NCBI GenBank assembly: GCA_002279355.1
Contig: NCBV01000019.1
Coordinates: 1 to 64,000, forward strand
Length of the DNA stretch: 64,000 nt
Direction: 5' to 3'
DNA from: Acidiphilium sp. 37-60-79
Lineage (GTDB): Bacteria > Pseudomonadota > Alphaproteobacteria > Acetobacterales > Acetobacteraceae
The notes under the pieces are model-generated. The model saw nothing but the letters and a program-made list of their open reading frames with translations, was not told where the DNA came from and made no database searches. The position numbers and the translations under genes are program-made. The number at the start of each line of letters is the position of its first letter. The stretch's first letter is position 1. Of this stretch, positions 1 to 8,531 are shown piece by piece.

Positions 1-1
1 A

Positions 2-1714
2 ACGAGTTTCAGCACTGTGACGGTGGTGGCAAAAACGCCTGCGCCGATATTTTTCTCCGGCATTCTTGGTGTGCCGCACGGTGCGCTAGCAGCAAGTGCT
101 TCGAGCACACTGCGTCAGAATATTCAACCGCCGAATAATTCGACATTGTTATCGCTCACCGGCAATACCGGGCCGACTTTCCATGTCGGCGGTTTAAATT
201 TTGTCCCGAATGATCAGATCAATCAGAACTTCACCAGCGTTGGCTTGAATCAAGGAGCTAGTGGTCAGCTTCAAAGCGGTTCGGCTTCGTACATAAGCAA
301 CAACAATAATAACGTAAATTCTGGAAGTACGGGCGCGCTCAATTCGAGTAAAGCGCCTCCTTGCACGACTTTACTGGCGAAATTGAATGCGGCGACGCTG
401 AACCAAGGTTCGGGTCAGACACTGACGACTAAAACCATTACGTCGACGTCCTGGTCCAACGGGGATGGTGGTTCGGTCACGGTGTATTTCGGCGCGGGGA
501 CGACGATCACGTCCACGTATCATCCTGCTAAGTATTATGTTCCAGGTTATGGAACATTTACGAAAGATCAATGTGATCAAATTAACGCCTACTATGGCGA
601 CGGTACGTGCAAATACCAGAAGGCTTACTATAGCTATTCGGTTCCGACGACGATTGATCCAAATTCAGGGTCGACTGTTCCGGAATGGAGTCCAGTTGTT
701 GTGACGCCAACAACGCAGGTCGATGGTAGCCTTTATTGCGCGCCGAACGGCGCCAATACGCCGAGCGCGACGTGTGACATTCCAGCCGCGGCTTATTGCG
801 GTGGTCTTACTATCAATCCAGGTAGCACCATCGATTTTACTCAGACGGGTGGTGATGGACAGGCGTTTATGATCCTTGATGGCAATGCGATCATACCAAA
901 TTCGGCGGCTCCAACATTGGTGGCTTATACGCAAACCGATCCGCAATATAGTTTCAATTTCGGCGGTTCATATGTCGGCGGACTACTAAATACGACGCAA
1001 ACCACAATTTATCCTGGCGAAATTCAGCAGGGAACGGTGGTTTACAATACAACGGAGACGCAAACGCTGTATTCGGGAAGCTATTACTATGTCGATCAGG
1101 TATGTCCTGCTGGCGTTTTGCCGGACGGATTGACGAGCAATTCGAATGCGCAATGTGCCGGAATCACGCAGACGACGGCGAATGGTGTCACCAACACATC
1201 AACGGTAGGCACCGGCAACTCAGCGGGTACCGCAACCAATTCCGGACCTTGCCCACAAGGCGATACCTGTGGCGCAAATGGTGGCTTGAGCTTTTCCGCG
1301 TCGGCAGACAATCCCGTCACGTTCGTGGATACCTATATAACAAGTGTGTATTTCGTATCAGGAGTGCCAACCTACGCGCAAGTTTCGGAGAAATCATATT
1401 ATTGTTATGGCACCACATGCTCGCCTGATCAGGCGAGCGGAAATCTGTACTTGGTTACCGGGCAAAATATCAACCCGAATAACACGGCGCCGCCACCCAC
1501 GACCGCTCAACTGACTTGTTCGGCGAGCGCATCAAATAATCTCTATAACGCTACAACGGCTGCTAACGAAGGGTTCAGCACATCGACGTCATATGCGACG
1601 CAAAACGATTCGGTTCAGGTTTGCGGCAGTGGCCCGAAATTAGTTGCCATTGCTAGCAACGGAACTATCCTGGTATCAGCGGTCAATAGCAGTAACCTTT
1701 GGATGAGCGATTGA
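2..1714 (+). CDS. TadG-like pilus/surface protein, 5' end outside the window
   Basis: The frame is open to the left edge, so this is the C-terminal ~570 residues of a longer protein. A GTG at 17 exists, but the residues after it (VVAKTPAPIFFSGILG) resemble the segment inside TadG-like proteins that precedes a run of Ala/Ser beta structure, so I treat it as internal. The rest is rich in Ser, Thr, Asn, Gln and Gly, with several Cys pairs (for example CAPNG...CDIPAAAYC and YYCYGTTC), typical of an exported, disulfide-bonded adhesin or minor-pilin scaffold. It is followed by two TadE-like genes, which supports a role in Flp/Tad pilus assembly at the cell surface. Codon use is AT-richer than in the neighbouring housekeeping genes. 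The Tad link is an inference from context; the TadG N-terminal helix is not in the window. Confidence 0.6.
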   Translation, partial: TSFSTVTVVAKTPAPIFFSGILGVPHGALAASASSTLRQNIQPPNNSTLLSLTGNTGPTFHVGGLNFVPNDQINQNFTSVGLNQGASGQLQSGSASYISNNNNNVNSGSTGALNSSKAPPCTTLLAKLNAATLNQGSGQTLTTKTITSTSWSNGDGGSVTVYFGAGTTITSTYHPAKYYVPGYGTFTKDQCDQINAYYGDGTCKYQKAYYSYSVPTTIDPNSGSTVPEWSPVVVTPTTQVDGSLYCAPNGANTPSATCDIPAAAYCGGLTINPGSTIDFTQTGGDGQAFMILDGNAIIPNSAAPTLVAYTQTDPQYSFNFGGSYVGGLLNTTQTTIYPGEIQQGTVVYNTTETQTLYSGSYYYVDQVCPAGVLPDGLTSNSNAQCAGITQTTANGVTNTSTVGTGNSAGTATNSGPCPQGDTCGANGGLSFSASADNPVTFVDTYITSVYFVSGVPTYAQVSEKSYYCYGTTCSPDQASGNLYLVTGQNINPNNTAPPPTTAQLTCSASASNNLYNATTAANEGFSTSTSYATQNDSVQVCGSGPKLVAIASNGTILVSAVNSSNLWMSD

Positions 1715-1755
1715 GTTCGCCATTGAATAAGGTAACGCGGAGTCGATTCGTTTTG

Positions 1756-2304
1756 ATGAGAAGCGTTGCACTCATCGGTCAAGCCCGCCGACTTTGGTCC
1801 AGCCGCAAGGGTGCTGCTGCGATTGAGTTCGCCATTGGCGCGACGGTGTTATTTATCTTCATTTTTGGCATCATCAATCTGGGATTTCTCGCATTGACGG
1901 AGAACGGGCTCCAAAACGGCGTGGCCAATGCAGCGCGGGTGGCGAGCGCTGATGCGTCCGACATCATGTCCACAGTCGCCAATGGAGGCACCCCGCCGAC
2001 CACATGCCCTGATTTGCCCACGACGGGTAGTGCGGTGCAGCAAGCCTTCGATGCGGGTGCTTCTCCACCGTTCAATGGCGGCAACGCGCCGAATGTGACG
2101 GTTGATTGGTATGGCCCAGCCAGTGGACTACCATCAGGTTGCACATCCAAAAATACCGCAACCAGCAATTATGTGACTGTTTCCATTAGCTATTTTTGGA
2201 AGCCGGTCGCGCTGGCCTATTTGTTCAATAACGGTATTCAGCTCACCGCGTCAGACACCGAACCGGTGATGGCGCCGACGACGAATGCGGGACAGACGTC
2301 GTGA
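1756..2304 (+). CDS. TadE-like pilus assembly protein
   Basis: About 182 residues. Residues ~17-25 carry the TadE signature (RKGAAAIEF), with the Gly-Ala-Ala and Glu of a type IV prepilin-like segment, directly followed by one hydrophobic helix (~26-46) ending near GFLALTENGLQNGVANAARVAS, the usual TadE continuation. The rest is a small extracytoplasmic domain with a Cys pair. TadE proteins are minor pseudopilins of the Tad secretion system. An upstream in-frame TTG at 1699 would overlap the previous stop, but it has no ribosome-binding site. The ATG at 1756 gives the normal short basic N-terminus and was chosen. The gene overlaps the next one by GTGA at 2301. Confidence 0.75.
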   Translation: MRSVALIGQARRLWSSRKGAAAIEFAIGATVLFIFIFGIINLGFLALTENGLQNGVANAARVASADASDIMSTVANGGTPPTTCPDLPTTGSAVQQAFDAGASPPFNGGNAPNVTVDWYGPASGLPSGCTSKNTATSNYVTVSISYFWKPVALAYLFNNGIQLTASDTEPVMAPTTNAGQTS

Positions 2305-2771
2305 TTAATCGATTGGCAGGAGATCGCGGGTCAGTTTCCGTTGAGTTGGCGTTGGTTTCAGCGTTGTTTTTGTTGCCGCTGACGCTGGGTTCGATTGATA
2401 TGTTGTATGTGCTGACGCAGCGCTTTCAAATGCATCGCGCGTTGCAATCGCTCTATTTTTACGCATGGAGCAATCCAACCAACGCCGCGAACAATGCCGA
2501 TGTGAGTTCCGCCCTGGCAACAGCCGCGCAAAATACTATCGCAAACGTGACGCTCGCGTCCCAACCAACCACCAGCTACGATTGTGCATCGAACCAGCAA
2601 TCATCGAGTCCAAGCGCGACCACCACGACACAACCAACCTGCTCAACCTCGGATCCTTTACAAACTTTCGTAACGTATTCGATCACCGCAACTGTAAATT
2701 TACCAGTGCCGATCCCAGGCTTTGCTTCGCACTATCCGCTCAATCTCTCCGGTACAATCCAGGTCAGCTAG
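2301..2771 (+). CDS. second TadE-like minor pilin
   Basis: 156 residues with a GTG start inside the stop of the preceding gene (GTGA overlap), so the two are probably translationally coupled. The N-terminus RGSVSVELALV matches the TadE motif with Glu at residue 15, followed by a hydrophobic helix (~16-36) and the MHRALQSLYFYAW region. The C-terminal half is Ser/Thr/Gln rich with a Cys pair (YDC...PTC) and ends in beta-type residues. It probably forms a pseudopilin pair with the upstream gene; TadE and TadF usually occur together, and this one would take the TadF position. The stop lies four bases from the end of a convergent glycosyltransferase gene. Confidence 0.65.
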   Translation: MINRLAGDRGSVSVELALVSALFLLPLTLGSIDMLYVLTQRFQMHRALQSLYFYAWSNPTNAANNADVSSALATAAQNTIANVTLASQPTTSYDCASNQQSSSPSATTTTQPTCSTSDPLQTFVTYSITATVNLPVPIPGFASHYPLNLSGTIQVS

Positions 2772-2775
2772 CCAA

Positions 2776-3756
2776 TCACGCCGAGCTACCGCAATTGAGC
2801 ATCGCTGCGATGACGCTGATTTGCCGGTCAAGCGAAAGATAATCGCTTATCTGAGTGCGCCATTGGTGCGGACGGGCCGCGTGAATGATCGCCACCGCTT
2901 CCTCAACCGTGCCAAATAATCGCTCCGGGGGCCAGAAACTCGCGGCGCCAGGGTGATCAAGGATCGCAAAATCGCACCCGCACGCGCCGGCTTCGGCAAT
3001 TGCGTAGCCGAAACTCTCATGGATGCTGGTGGAGAGCAGCAAAAAATTCCGCCGGTGCCAGTGATGAATGTCGCGTTGCGGCACAGCGCCCTCCCAGTCG
3101 ATTGCCATCGACACACCTAAGCGGGCGGCCAAATGGCTGAAACTAGCAAATGCCACCGGATCACCGCTGCCAGAGGCAATCGCAAGTCGCCAGCGCGGAT
3201 CGTTGCGGTGTAGTGCGGAAAGGATCTGCAGCGCCAAATTCGGATTTTTACGGAGAATAAAATTGCCGCACCAACCGAGGCGAAACGCCTCCGGCGTCAT
3301 CGCCGGATCGGGTGCAAACCGCTCGATATCAACGCCATTATGAATGACATGCAGCCTCGTGCTGCGCTCCAGGGCCGGCGCGATGTCGCGGAGGCGCTTG
3401 GCCATGTCCTCGCTCACCACGATCACGTCAGAAATTTTGGGCCAAGGGGCCCGCGCGGCATGATCGGTCTCGAACGCTTCGATCCGATGCACCCGCATGA
3501 TGGTGCGCCGCCCCGCAAAATCCGTGGCAGCGATGAGGGCCGGGAAGGGGGGCCAGCAAAACTCAAACCATAGCGCATCACGCGTAGGATCATCCGCCCA
3601 GGCCAAAGCCTGCTGCAGCGCATCCGGCTGGTTGGGATGCAGCAAAAAGGCGCGCACATCCCAGCCGTTGGCAGCAGGAAGCCGGGCGATAATATCCAGC
3701 ATGAAATGATCAAGGCTGGGGAGCAACAAGACGGCAAGGCGGGGAGGGCGGGTCAT
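2776..3756 (-). CDS. glycosyltransferase family 4-like protein
   Basis: 326 residues, shorter than the usual ~370 for GT-B enzymes. The N-terminal half has an alternating beta/alpha pattern and the phrase VIHNGVDIERFAPD, the hallmark of the inter-domain region of GT4 enzymes. The C-terminal domain has GWCGNFILRKNP and, near the end, ESFGYAIAEAGACGCD, the E-x7-E donor-binding motif. It should transfer a sugar from a nucleotide-sugar to a surface glycan, lipid or protein on the cytoplasmic side. Substrate cannot be told. It stands alone, convergent with the pilin-like genes and divergent from metZ. Confidence 0.75.
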   Translation of the reverse strand: MTRPPRLAVLLLPSLDHFMLDIIARLPAANGWDVRAFLLHPNQPDALQQALAWADDPTRDALWFEFCWPPFPALIAATDFAGRRTIMRVHRIEAFETDHAARAPWPKISDVIVVSEDMAKRLRDIAPALERSTRLHVIHNGVDIERFAPDPAMTPEAFRLGWCGNFILRKNPNLALQILSALHRNDPRWRLAIASGSGDPVAFASFSHLAARLGVSMAIDWEGAVPQRDIHHWHRRNFLLLSTSIHESFGYAIAEAGACGCDFAILDHPGAASFWPPERLFGTVEEAVAIIHAARPHQWRTQISDYLSLDRQISVIAAMLNCGSSA

Positions 3757-3888
3757 GCGGCATCGTTAGCGGCAAAAAGACAATAAACGATGAATTTTCC
3801 GACCCGATTTGCCTCAAATGCGATCCGGCCAACGCAGAGGCCCAATGGCATGACTTGCCCTGCGCTGCGCAGGCGATATAGGTGTGCA

Positions 3889-5076
3889 ATGAGCAAAAAA
3901 TCCTATCGTCCGGCCACTCAATTGGTTCATGCGGGCCAAATGCGCTCCAACTTCGCGGAAAACGCCGAGGCGTTGTTCCTCACCTCTGGATTTGTCTATG
4001 ACAATGCCGAGCAGGCCGAGGCAACGTTCAAGGGCGAGATCGAGCATTACCAATATTCGCGGTTCGGCAACCCGACGGTGGCGATGCTGGAAGGTCGGCT
4101 CGCCGCGATTGAGGGTGCAGAAGCGTGCCGTGCGACCGCAACCGGCATGGCGGCGGTGCATGCGGCGATGCTGTGCCAGCTTCATGCGGGCGACCGGGTC
4201 GTGGCGTCCCGTGCGCTCTTTGGTTCCTGTCATTGGATTGTTTCGACTTTATTGCCACGATACGGGATCGAAACGGTATTTGTTGATGGCGGCGATTTGA
4301 CCGCCTGGAAGCAGGCGCTATCGCGCCGCACCGCGGTGGTGTTGCTGGAAACCCCGTCCAACCCGATGCTCGACATTATCGATTTGCGCGCCGTCGCGGA
4401 TTTGGCGCATACGGCCGGAGCGATGGTGATTGTTGATAACGTGTTTGCCACGCCGCTGTTGCAGCGCCCGATTGAGTTTGGCGCTGACGTGGTGGTGTAT
4501 TCGGCGACCAAACATATGGACGGCCAGGGCAGGGTGCTCGGTGGCGCGGTTTTGGGCAGCAAGCATTGGATCGAGACGGTGTTGCAGCCATTCACCCGCA
4601 ACACCGGCCCGGCGCTGTCACCGTTCAATGCCTGGGTCATTCTTAAAGGCTTGGAAACCATGGCGCTGCGGGTGAAGCAATCCTGCCAGTCCGCCGCTGC
4701 TCTCGCTGATCATTTGGCCCAAGCGCCCGGCGTGCGTCGTGCGCTTTATCCGTTCCGGGCGGATCACCCGCAAATGGCCCTGGCGCGCGCGCAAATGGCG
4801 GATGGCGGCACGCTGGTCACTTTCGAGTTGGAAGGCGGGCAGGCGGCGGCGTTCAAATTCATGAACGCGCTCGAATTGATCGCGATTTCAAACAATCTGG
4901 GCGATTCCAAATCGATGGTGACGCACCCGGCCACCACCACCCATATGCGCATCGGCGCCGAAGAGCGCCAACGGATCGGTATTACCGACGGCACAATCCG
5001 CTTTTCCGTCGGTCTAGAGGACGTCGCTGATTTGATCGATGATATCGACCGTGGATTAGCCGCCTTGCGCGGGTGA
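3889..5076 (+). CDS. metZ: O-succinylhomoserine sulfhydrylase
   Basis: 395 residues, a Cys/Met metabolism PLP enzyme of fold type I. It makes homocysteine from O-succinylhomoserine and sulfide in methionine synthesis. The PLP lysine is Lys208 in YSATKHMDGQG, and the segment KHMDGQGRVLGG is typical of MetZ rather than MetB/MetC. Phe/Tyr contacts are seen in YQYSRFGNPT near the N-terminus. The frame extends up to 3790, but MSKKSYRPATQLVHAG at 3889 is the conserved N-terminus of the family, so the later ATG was chosen. I looked for a SAM-II riboswitch upstream and did not see a convincing one. Its 3' part lies opposite the run-on tail of the damaged SPFH gene. Confidence 0.92.
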   Translation: MSKKSYRPATQLVHAGQMRSNFAENAEALFLTSGFVYDNAEQAEATFKGEIEHYQYSRFGNPTVAMLEGRLAAIEGAEACRATATGMAAVHAAMLCQLHAGDRVVASRALFGSCHWIVSTLLPRYGIETVFVDGGDLTAWKQALSRRTAVVLLETPSNPMLDIIDLRAVADLAHTAGAMVIVDNVFATPLLQRPIEFGADVVVYSATKHMDGQGRVLGGAVLGSKHWIETVLQPFTRNTGPALSPFNAWVILKGLETMALRVKQSCQSAAALADHLAQAPGVRRALYPFRADHPQMALARAQMADGGTLVTFELEGGQAAAFKFMNALELIAISNNLGDSKSMVTHPATTTHMRIGAEERQRIGITDGTIRFSVGLEDVADLIDDIDRGLAALRG

Positions 5077-6020
5077 CGTGCCTTAAGCACGCTCCGATCG
5101 GATGATACCCTAACGCGTCGTTGGCACTGTTCCTTGGGCAGGTGCTGGCGGACGCGGCGCGGTTTCGGTTCGAACCATTTGCAGGGCAGTGCCAACCATC
5201 GAGCCGATATCCCCAAGATTAGCGGGTACGATGAGCGAGCAGCCATGCCGCCATCGGTCACGGCGGACTCGCCAATCGTGCGAATGGCGGCGGCGGTGGC
5301 GGTTGCAACGAGTTCGATGGCCTTCGCCTCGCCCTCGGCGCGGAGAACTTCGGCTTGTCGGCGGCCATCGGCGATATTGATTTCCTGCTGGCGCTGGCCT
5401 TCGGACGTATTGATTTGCTGTTGGCGTTGCCCTTCAGAGCGAGCAATGGTTGCACGTTTTTCGCGCTCGGCGGTGATTTGTAATTCCATCGCATGCAGAA
5501 TTTCAGCCGGCGGGGTGATGTCCTTGATTTCGTAGCGAAGCACTTTGATCCCCCAATTCACCGCCGCCTCATCGACCGACGAAGCAACAGCGGTATTCAA
5601 AATTTGCCGCGAGGATAGGGCCTGATCGAGATGCAGCTTGCCAATCTCCGAGCGCATCGTCGTTTGCGCGAGCTGCATAGCGGCGTTCATCGGGTTGCTC
5701 GAGCCGTAGGCGGCCTTCACCGGATCGGTAATTTGCAAATAGAGAAAGCCATCGACAGTGAGGGTCGTATTGTCGAGCGAGATACAAACTTGCGGCGCCA
5801 CTTCGGTCGGAACTTCGCGCATGTCAAAGCGAAAAGCGACCCGATCAATGAACGGGCCAACGAAATTAAGCCCAGGCCCCAATGTGCGGTGATATTTGCC
5901 GAGCCTTTCGACCAACCAATTTTGCTGTTGCGGCACAATGCGAAAAGCCGAGCGTAAGGTCGCCAAAATGACCAAGAGCAACAGGATAAAAATAACGAGC
6001 GACGCCAGGAATGATGACAT
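4764..6020 (-). CDS. SPFH/band-7 (stomatin-like) protein with deletion and shifted C-terminus
   Basis: Residues 1-~258 are a normal SPFH protein of the QmcA/stomatin type: a membrane helix at ~5-25, then PQQQNWLVERLGKYHRTLGPGLNF, the band-7 domain, and a coiled-coil rich in Glu, Arg and Gln with the repeat EGQRQQ. It should form oligomeric scaffolds in the inner membrane with its NfeD partner, whose gene is directly upstream (stop and start overlap as TAATG). After TDGGMAA the expected conserved segment of ~24 residues is missing and the frame changes. The frame then runs ~140 residues antisense through metZ, a tail with no sense as a protein. The true C-terminus (LIVPANLGDIGSMV) is present in another frame at 5110-5235. 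About 64 bases appear to have been lost at ~5236-5243. Either this is a real mutation or an assembly error. Confidence 0.75.
   Translation of the reverse strand: MSSFLASLVIFILLLLVILATLRSAFRIVPQQQNWLVERLGKYHRTLGPGLNFVGPFIDRVAFRFDMREVPTEVAPQVCISLDNTTLTVDGFLYLQITDPVKAAYGSSNPMNAAMQLAQTTMRSEIGKLHLDQALSSRQILNTAVASSVDEAAVNWGIKVLRYEIKDITPPAEILHAMELQITAEREKRATIARSEGQRQQQINTSEGQRQQEINIADGRRQAEVLRAEGEAKAIELVATATAAAIRTIGESAVTDGGMAARSSYPLILGISARWLALPCKWFEPKPRRVRQHLPKEQCQRRVRVSSDRSVLKARHPRKAANPRSISSIKSATSSRPTEKRIVPSVIPIRWRSSAPMRIWVVVAGCVTIDLESPRLFEIAINSSAFMNLNAAACPPSNSKVTSVPPSAICARARAICG
5110..5235 (-). pseudogene. out-of-frame original C-terminus of the SPFH gene
   Basis: Reading the minus strand from 5235 gives LIVPANLGDIGSMVGTAL and then a Pro/Ala/Thr tail ending at a TAG at 5110-5112. 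This is the usual end of bacterial SPFH proteins. It is separated from the upstream part of the gene by a shift of frame with only 8 bases between the ATG codon of GGM and this segment, where family members have about 72. The intact gene would therefore have ended at 5110, before metZ, with no antisense overlap. Confidence 0.7.
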
Positions 6021-6469
6021 TAGAGAGGCTCCGATGACGGGATAATGGGTTGCGGCGGCGTGGGGGTTGCGGTGCGGTTGGCTGCGGTAAGGTGCAAAAC
6101 GCTGCCAGCTTTGTGGAGAATCATCGCTTGACTGCCGATTGCGGGCTCTGCGCCATCAACCATCACGCCGTCCCAGCGTGTGCCACGATACGTCACGATG
6201 ACGTGATCAGCACGTGCGCCGTGTCCTGCGATGGTGACAAGCTGCCCATCATCGAGGTCCGGCAGGCCGGGCTTGCGCGATTGCCGACGTCGCCATTCGC
6301 GCACCAGGGCCAATGCCGCCAAACTGCCCGCGAGAAATACCAGGATCAGCGCGTCATCCGGCAGAATGAAACCAAGGCCTGCGGTGATCAGGGCGATGAC
6401 CGCGACGGCGGCCAGATAGAATGTGCCGGTGAGTAATTCTACCAAGGCGGCAGCGAGAGCAAAAATCAA
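6020..6469 (-). CDS. NfeD family membrane protein
   Basis: 149 residues. Two or three hydrophobic helices occupy residues ~1-60 (LVELLTGTFYLAAVAVIALITAG and a second one), followed by a basic stretch RREWRRRQSRK-like and an OB-fold-type domain with G-x-V-x-V-x-G-T-x-W-D (VTYRGTRWDGVMVDG). This is the short NfeD1b form that partners with SPFH proteins. Its stop overlaps the start of the SPFH gene (TAATG), a classic two-gene operon. Since the partner is damaged, the function of the pair may be altered. Confidence 0.85.
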   Translation of the reverse strand: MIFALAAALVELLTGTFYLAAVAVIALITAGLGFILPDDALILVFLAGSLAALALVREWRRRQSRKPGLPDLDDGQLVTIAGHGARADHVIVTYRGTRWDGVMVDGAEPAIGSQAMILHKAGSVLHLTAANRTATPTPPQPIIPSSEPL

Positions 6470-6906
6470 AAATACGAACTGAATCGCAAACTTGTACCTG
6501 ATTTATCACGACATCACCAGAGCATGCCTTAAGCAGGCCAAACGTAAACAGAACTGGACATGGCGGTCATTTCTAGAAATATCAGGCATCTTACTTTGCC
6601 GGAATATCGGTATATCGCAATAATTTCGGATAAAGATTATTACAGAAACAGCATATCAATCGATTGCATCGATAACTATGAGCAAAAAAAAGCCTTCACA
6701 TTTTTTTGAAGACGAAATTATTTCGATTTATTTGAGATAAGCAGACCGTACGGTCAGATTAACTTCGCGGATGCAAATTAAAAAATAATAATGTGTGCGA
6801 CTCTATCACAAGCTGTGCTATGTTCCATCGGAGGTAGTGGTTCACTGTGATTAATTAGAAAATTACTACCTATCATGATAAATGATTATAAAAAATGGAG
6901 ATGTTG
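6470..6906. promoter_or_regulatory. AT-rich intergenic region/leader of the Hint gene
   Basis: About 430 bases without a gene, separating the divergent NfeD and Hint genes. The part from ~6590 to 6890 is strikingly AT-rich compared with the rest of the window. It contains a perfect 12-base palindrome (entered separately) and, close to the gene, a possible long-range pairing between GGTAGT near 6833 and ACTACC near 6865. The ribosome-binding site GGAG at ~6897-6900 sits six bases from the ATG at 6907. I cannot assign promoter boxes with confidence. Confidence 0.4.
6744..6755. promoter_or_regulatory. palindromic operator-like site (GACCGTACGGTC)
   Basis: A perfect 12-base palindrome in an otherwise AT-rich region, 150 bases upstream of the Hint gene and ~275 upstream of NfeD. 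GACCG-type inverted repeats are common operators of TetR-family repressors, so this may be such a site. No TetR gene is in the window; the assignment is an inference from shape only. Confidence 0.4.
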
Positions 6907-8523
6907 ATGTCAGGCGCAACAATCGTAACGATTGGTCTGCTGGGTGCAGGGCAAATTTCAACTTCAGGTACTTACGAACTTGACGTTTCGGCAATCGGAA
7001 CGGTGAATATCGAAGGCCCGGGCACTTCTGGCCCCCCGATCACTGCAGCCGTTGTCGGATTGTTGGGTGCGGGTACTGCATTTACCACTGATATCAGTAA
7101 TGGCGCGAGTGAATTTCTCAATCCTAGTGTCGGTGTAACTGCTCTCGAAACATATAATCTCGGCGAAGATTCGAATGGTTCAATTAGCGGCAATGGGACG
7201 TTAGAACTTGGATCGCAGTTGCTCGGCGTTACACTAATCCAGACGATCAATTTGTTTGGAGCCAATGACAAGGTGATACTTGATCCAGGTCTGAACCTCT
7301 CATTACTCGACTCGATCAACAATTTTGCCCCAAGTGATACGATTGAACTCAAAGGAATCAGCACGGCGACGCAAGCAGTATTCACGCAGAATCAAGGGTT
7401 GCTTGGGCCAGCGGCTGGCGGCACCATTGCGCTGGAAAATGCAACTGGATCGGTGGTTGGTGATATTGTGCTGGCCAATGGCACATTCAGCCCTAATGAA
7501 TTCATGGTGACGCCAGACGCCAATGGAGGTGTGGATCTTACAGTGTGCTTTCTCGAAGGAACCCAGATTCAAACGAGCGCTGGCCCGCGCGCGATCGAAG
7601 ATCTCCAGGAAGGTGATTTAGCCGTCACCAAGGGCGGAAGCCTGCAGCCGATTAAATGGGTGGGGCGGCGCAGGATTAATGCACAGCGCCATGCCGCGCC
7701 AGAGACAGTCTGGCCGATCCGTATTGCTGCGAGCGCAATTGCGGACGGCGTTCCATGCCGTGACCTGTTTATCTCGCCCGATCATGCGATCTATCTTGAC
7801 GGATTGTTGGTTCCTGCCAAAGCGTTGATCAATGGGCGGTCGATTGTGCAGGTGCGTCGTAGCCATTTCAACTACTACCATATTGAGCTCGCACAGCATG
7901 CGGTGATTTACGCCGAATCACTGACAGTGGAATCATACTTGGATACGGGTAATCGTGGGTTTTTCGAAAATGGTGGGGGGGCCGTGGCATTGCATCCGAA
8001 CGGCCACGCCCAAAGCTTTCGCGAAACGCAAGGCTGCGCACCATTCGCCGAGCGCGGACCGACAGTATCAGCAATCCGTTCACGTGTCATCGCCCGTTTG
8101 GGCTTGCGCGGCGTGACGTATGATTGCCATTTGCGCGTCTTCTCCGATCGACGCACGCTACCGGTGCAAACGATCAGTGCGGCCTGCTACGAAGTTATAC
8201 TTCCCGAAATTAGTAATGATTTGCTGCTATTTTCGCGTGTCGTCGTCCCCGCGGAATGGACGGCAGACTCCAGTGATTGGCGCAAGCTCGGGCTTGACAT
8301 TGCGGCACTCGAACTGATCACCGAACGAGGCGCGATCCCGATTCCGATTGATAGCGCGGATTTGTGCTTTGGGTGGCATAATCACGAAGATGATCATCGC
8401 TGGACCGATGGTTGTGCCGCCATCCCCGCTGAATTACTCGCCGGAGCGAGTCGCCTGGTTATCCATCTCAATAGTGTGGTCGCTTACCCCGCAGAGTTGG
8501 ATCAGCAGGTGAAAGTCGGTTAA
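6907..8523 (+). CDS. Hint (Hedgehog/intein) domain-containing protein
   Basis: 538 residues. Residues 1-~210 are a Gly, Ser, Thr and Asn-rich repetitive region with phrases such as GLLGAG and GGTIALENATGSVVGDI, like beta-solenoid or adhesin passengers. A Hint_2 domain starts at Cys214 (CFLEGTQIQTSAG), with the block-B His in ISPDHAIYLDG and the typical end AESLTVESYLDTGNR at ~350. The last ~170 residues are an uncharacterised extension. Hint_2 proteins are widespread in Acetobacteraceae; Cys1 suggests self-processing at the passenger junction, but the role is not established. The frame offers ATG at 6895, 6901 and 6907; the GGAG motif favours 6907. No signal peptide is seen, so export would need another route. 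Codon use is AT-richer than in the neighbours. Confidence 0.75.
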   Translation: MSGATIVTIGLLGAGQISTSGTYELDVSAIGTVNIEGPGTSGPPITAAVVGLLGAGTAFTTDISNGASEFLNPSVGVTALETYNLGEDSNGSISGNGTLELGSQLLGVTLIQTINLFGANDKVILDPGLNLSLLDSINNFAPSDTIELKGISTATQAVFTQNQGLLGPAAGGTIALENATGSVVGDIVLANGTFSPNEFMVTPDANGGVDLTVCFLEGTQIQTSAGPRAIEDLQEGDLAVTKGGSLQPIKWVGRRRINAQRHAAPETVWPIRIAASAIADGVPCRDLFISPDHAIYLDGLLVPAKALINGRSIVQVRRSHFNYYHIELAQHAVIYAESLTVESYLDTGNRGFFENGGGAVALHPNGHAQSFRETQGCAPFAERGPTVSAIRSRVIARLGLRGVTYDCHLRVFSDRRTLPVQTISAACYEVILPEISNDLLLFSRVVVPAEWTADSSDWRKLGLDIAALELITERGAIPIPIDSADLCFGWHNHEDDHRWTDGCAAIPAELLAGASRLVIHLNSVVAYPAELDQQVKVG

Positions 8524-8531
8524 GTATTCGC

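Noticed and set aside
3757-3888. Possible SAM-II riboswitch upstream of metZ
   Set aside because: SAM-II elements are often before metZ in alphaproteobacteria, but I could not find the pseudoknot pairing pattern in this stretch.
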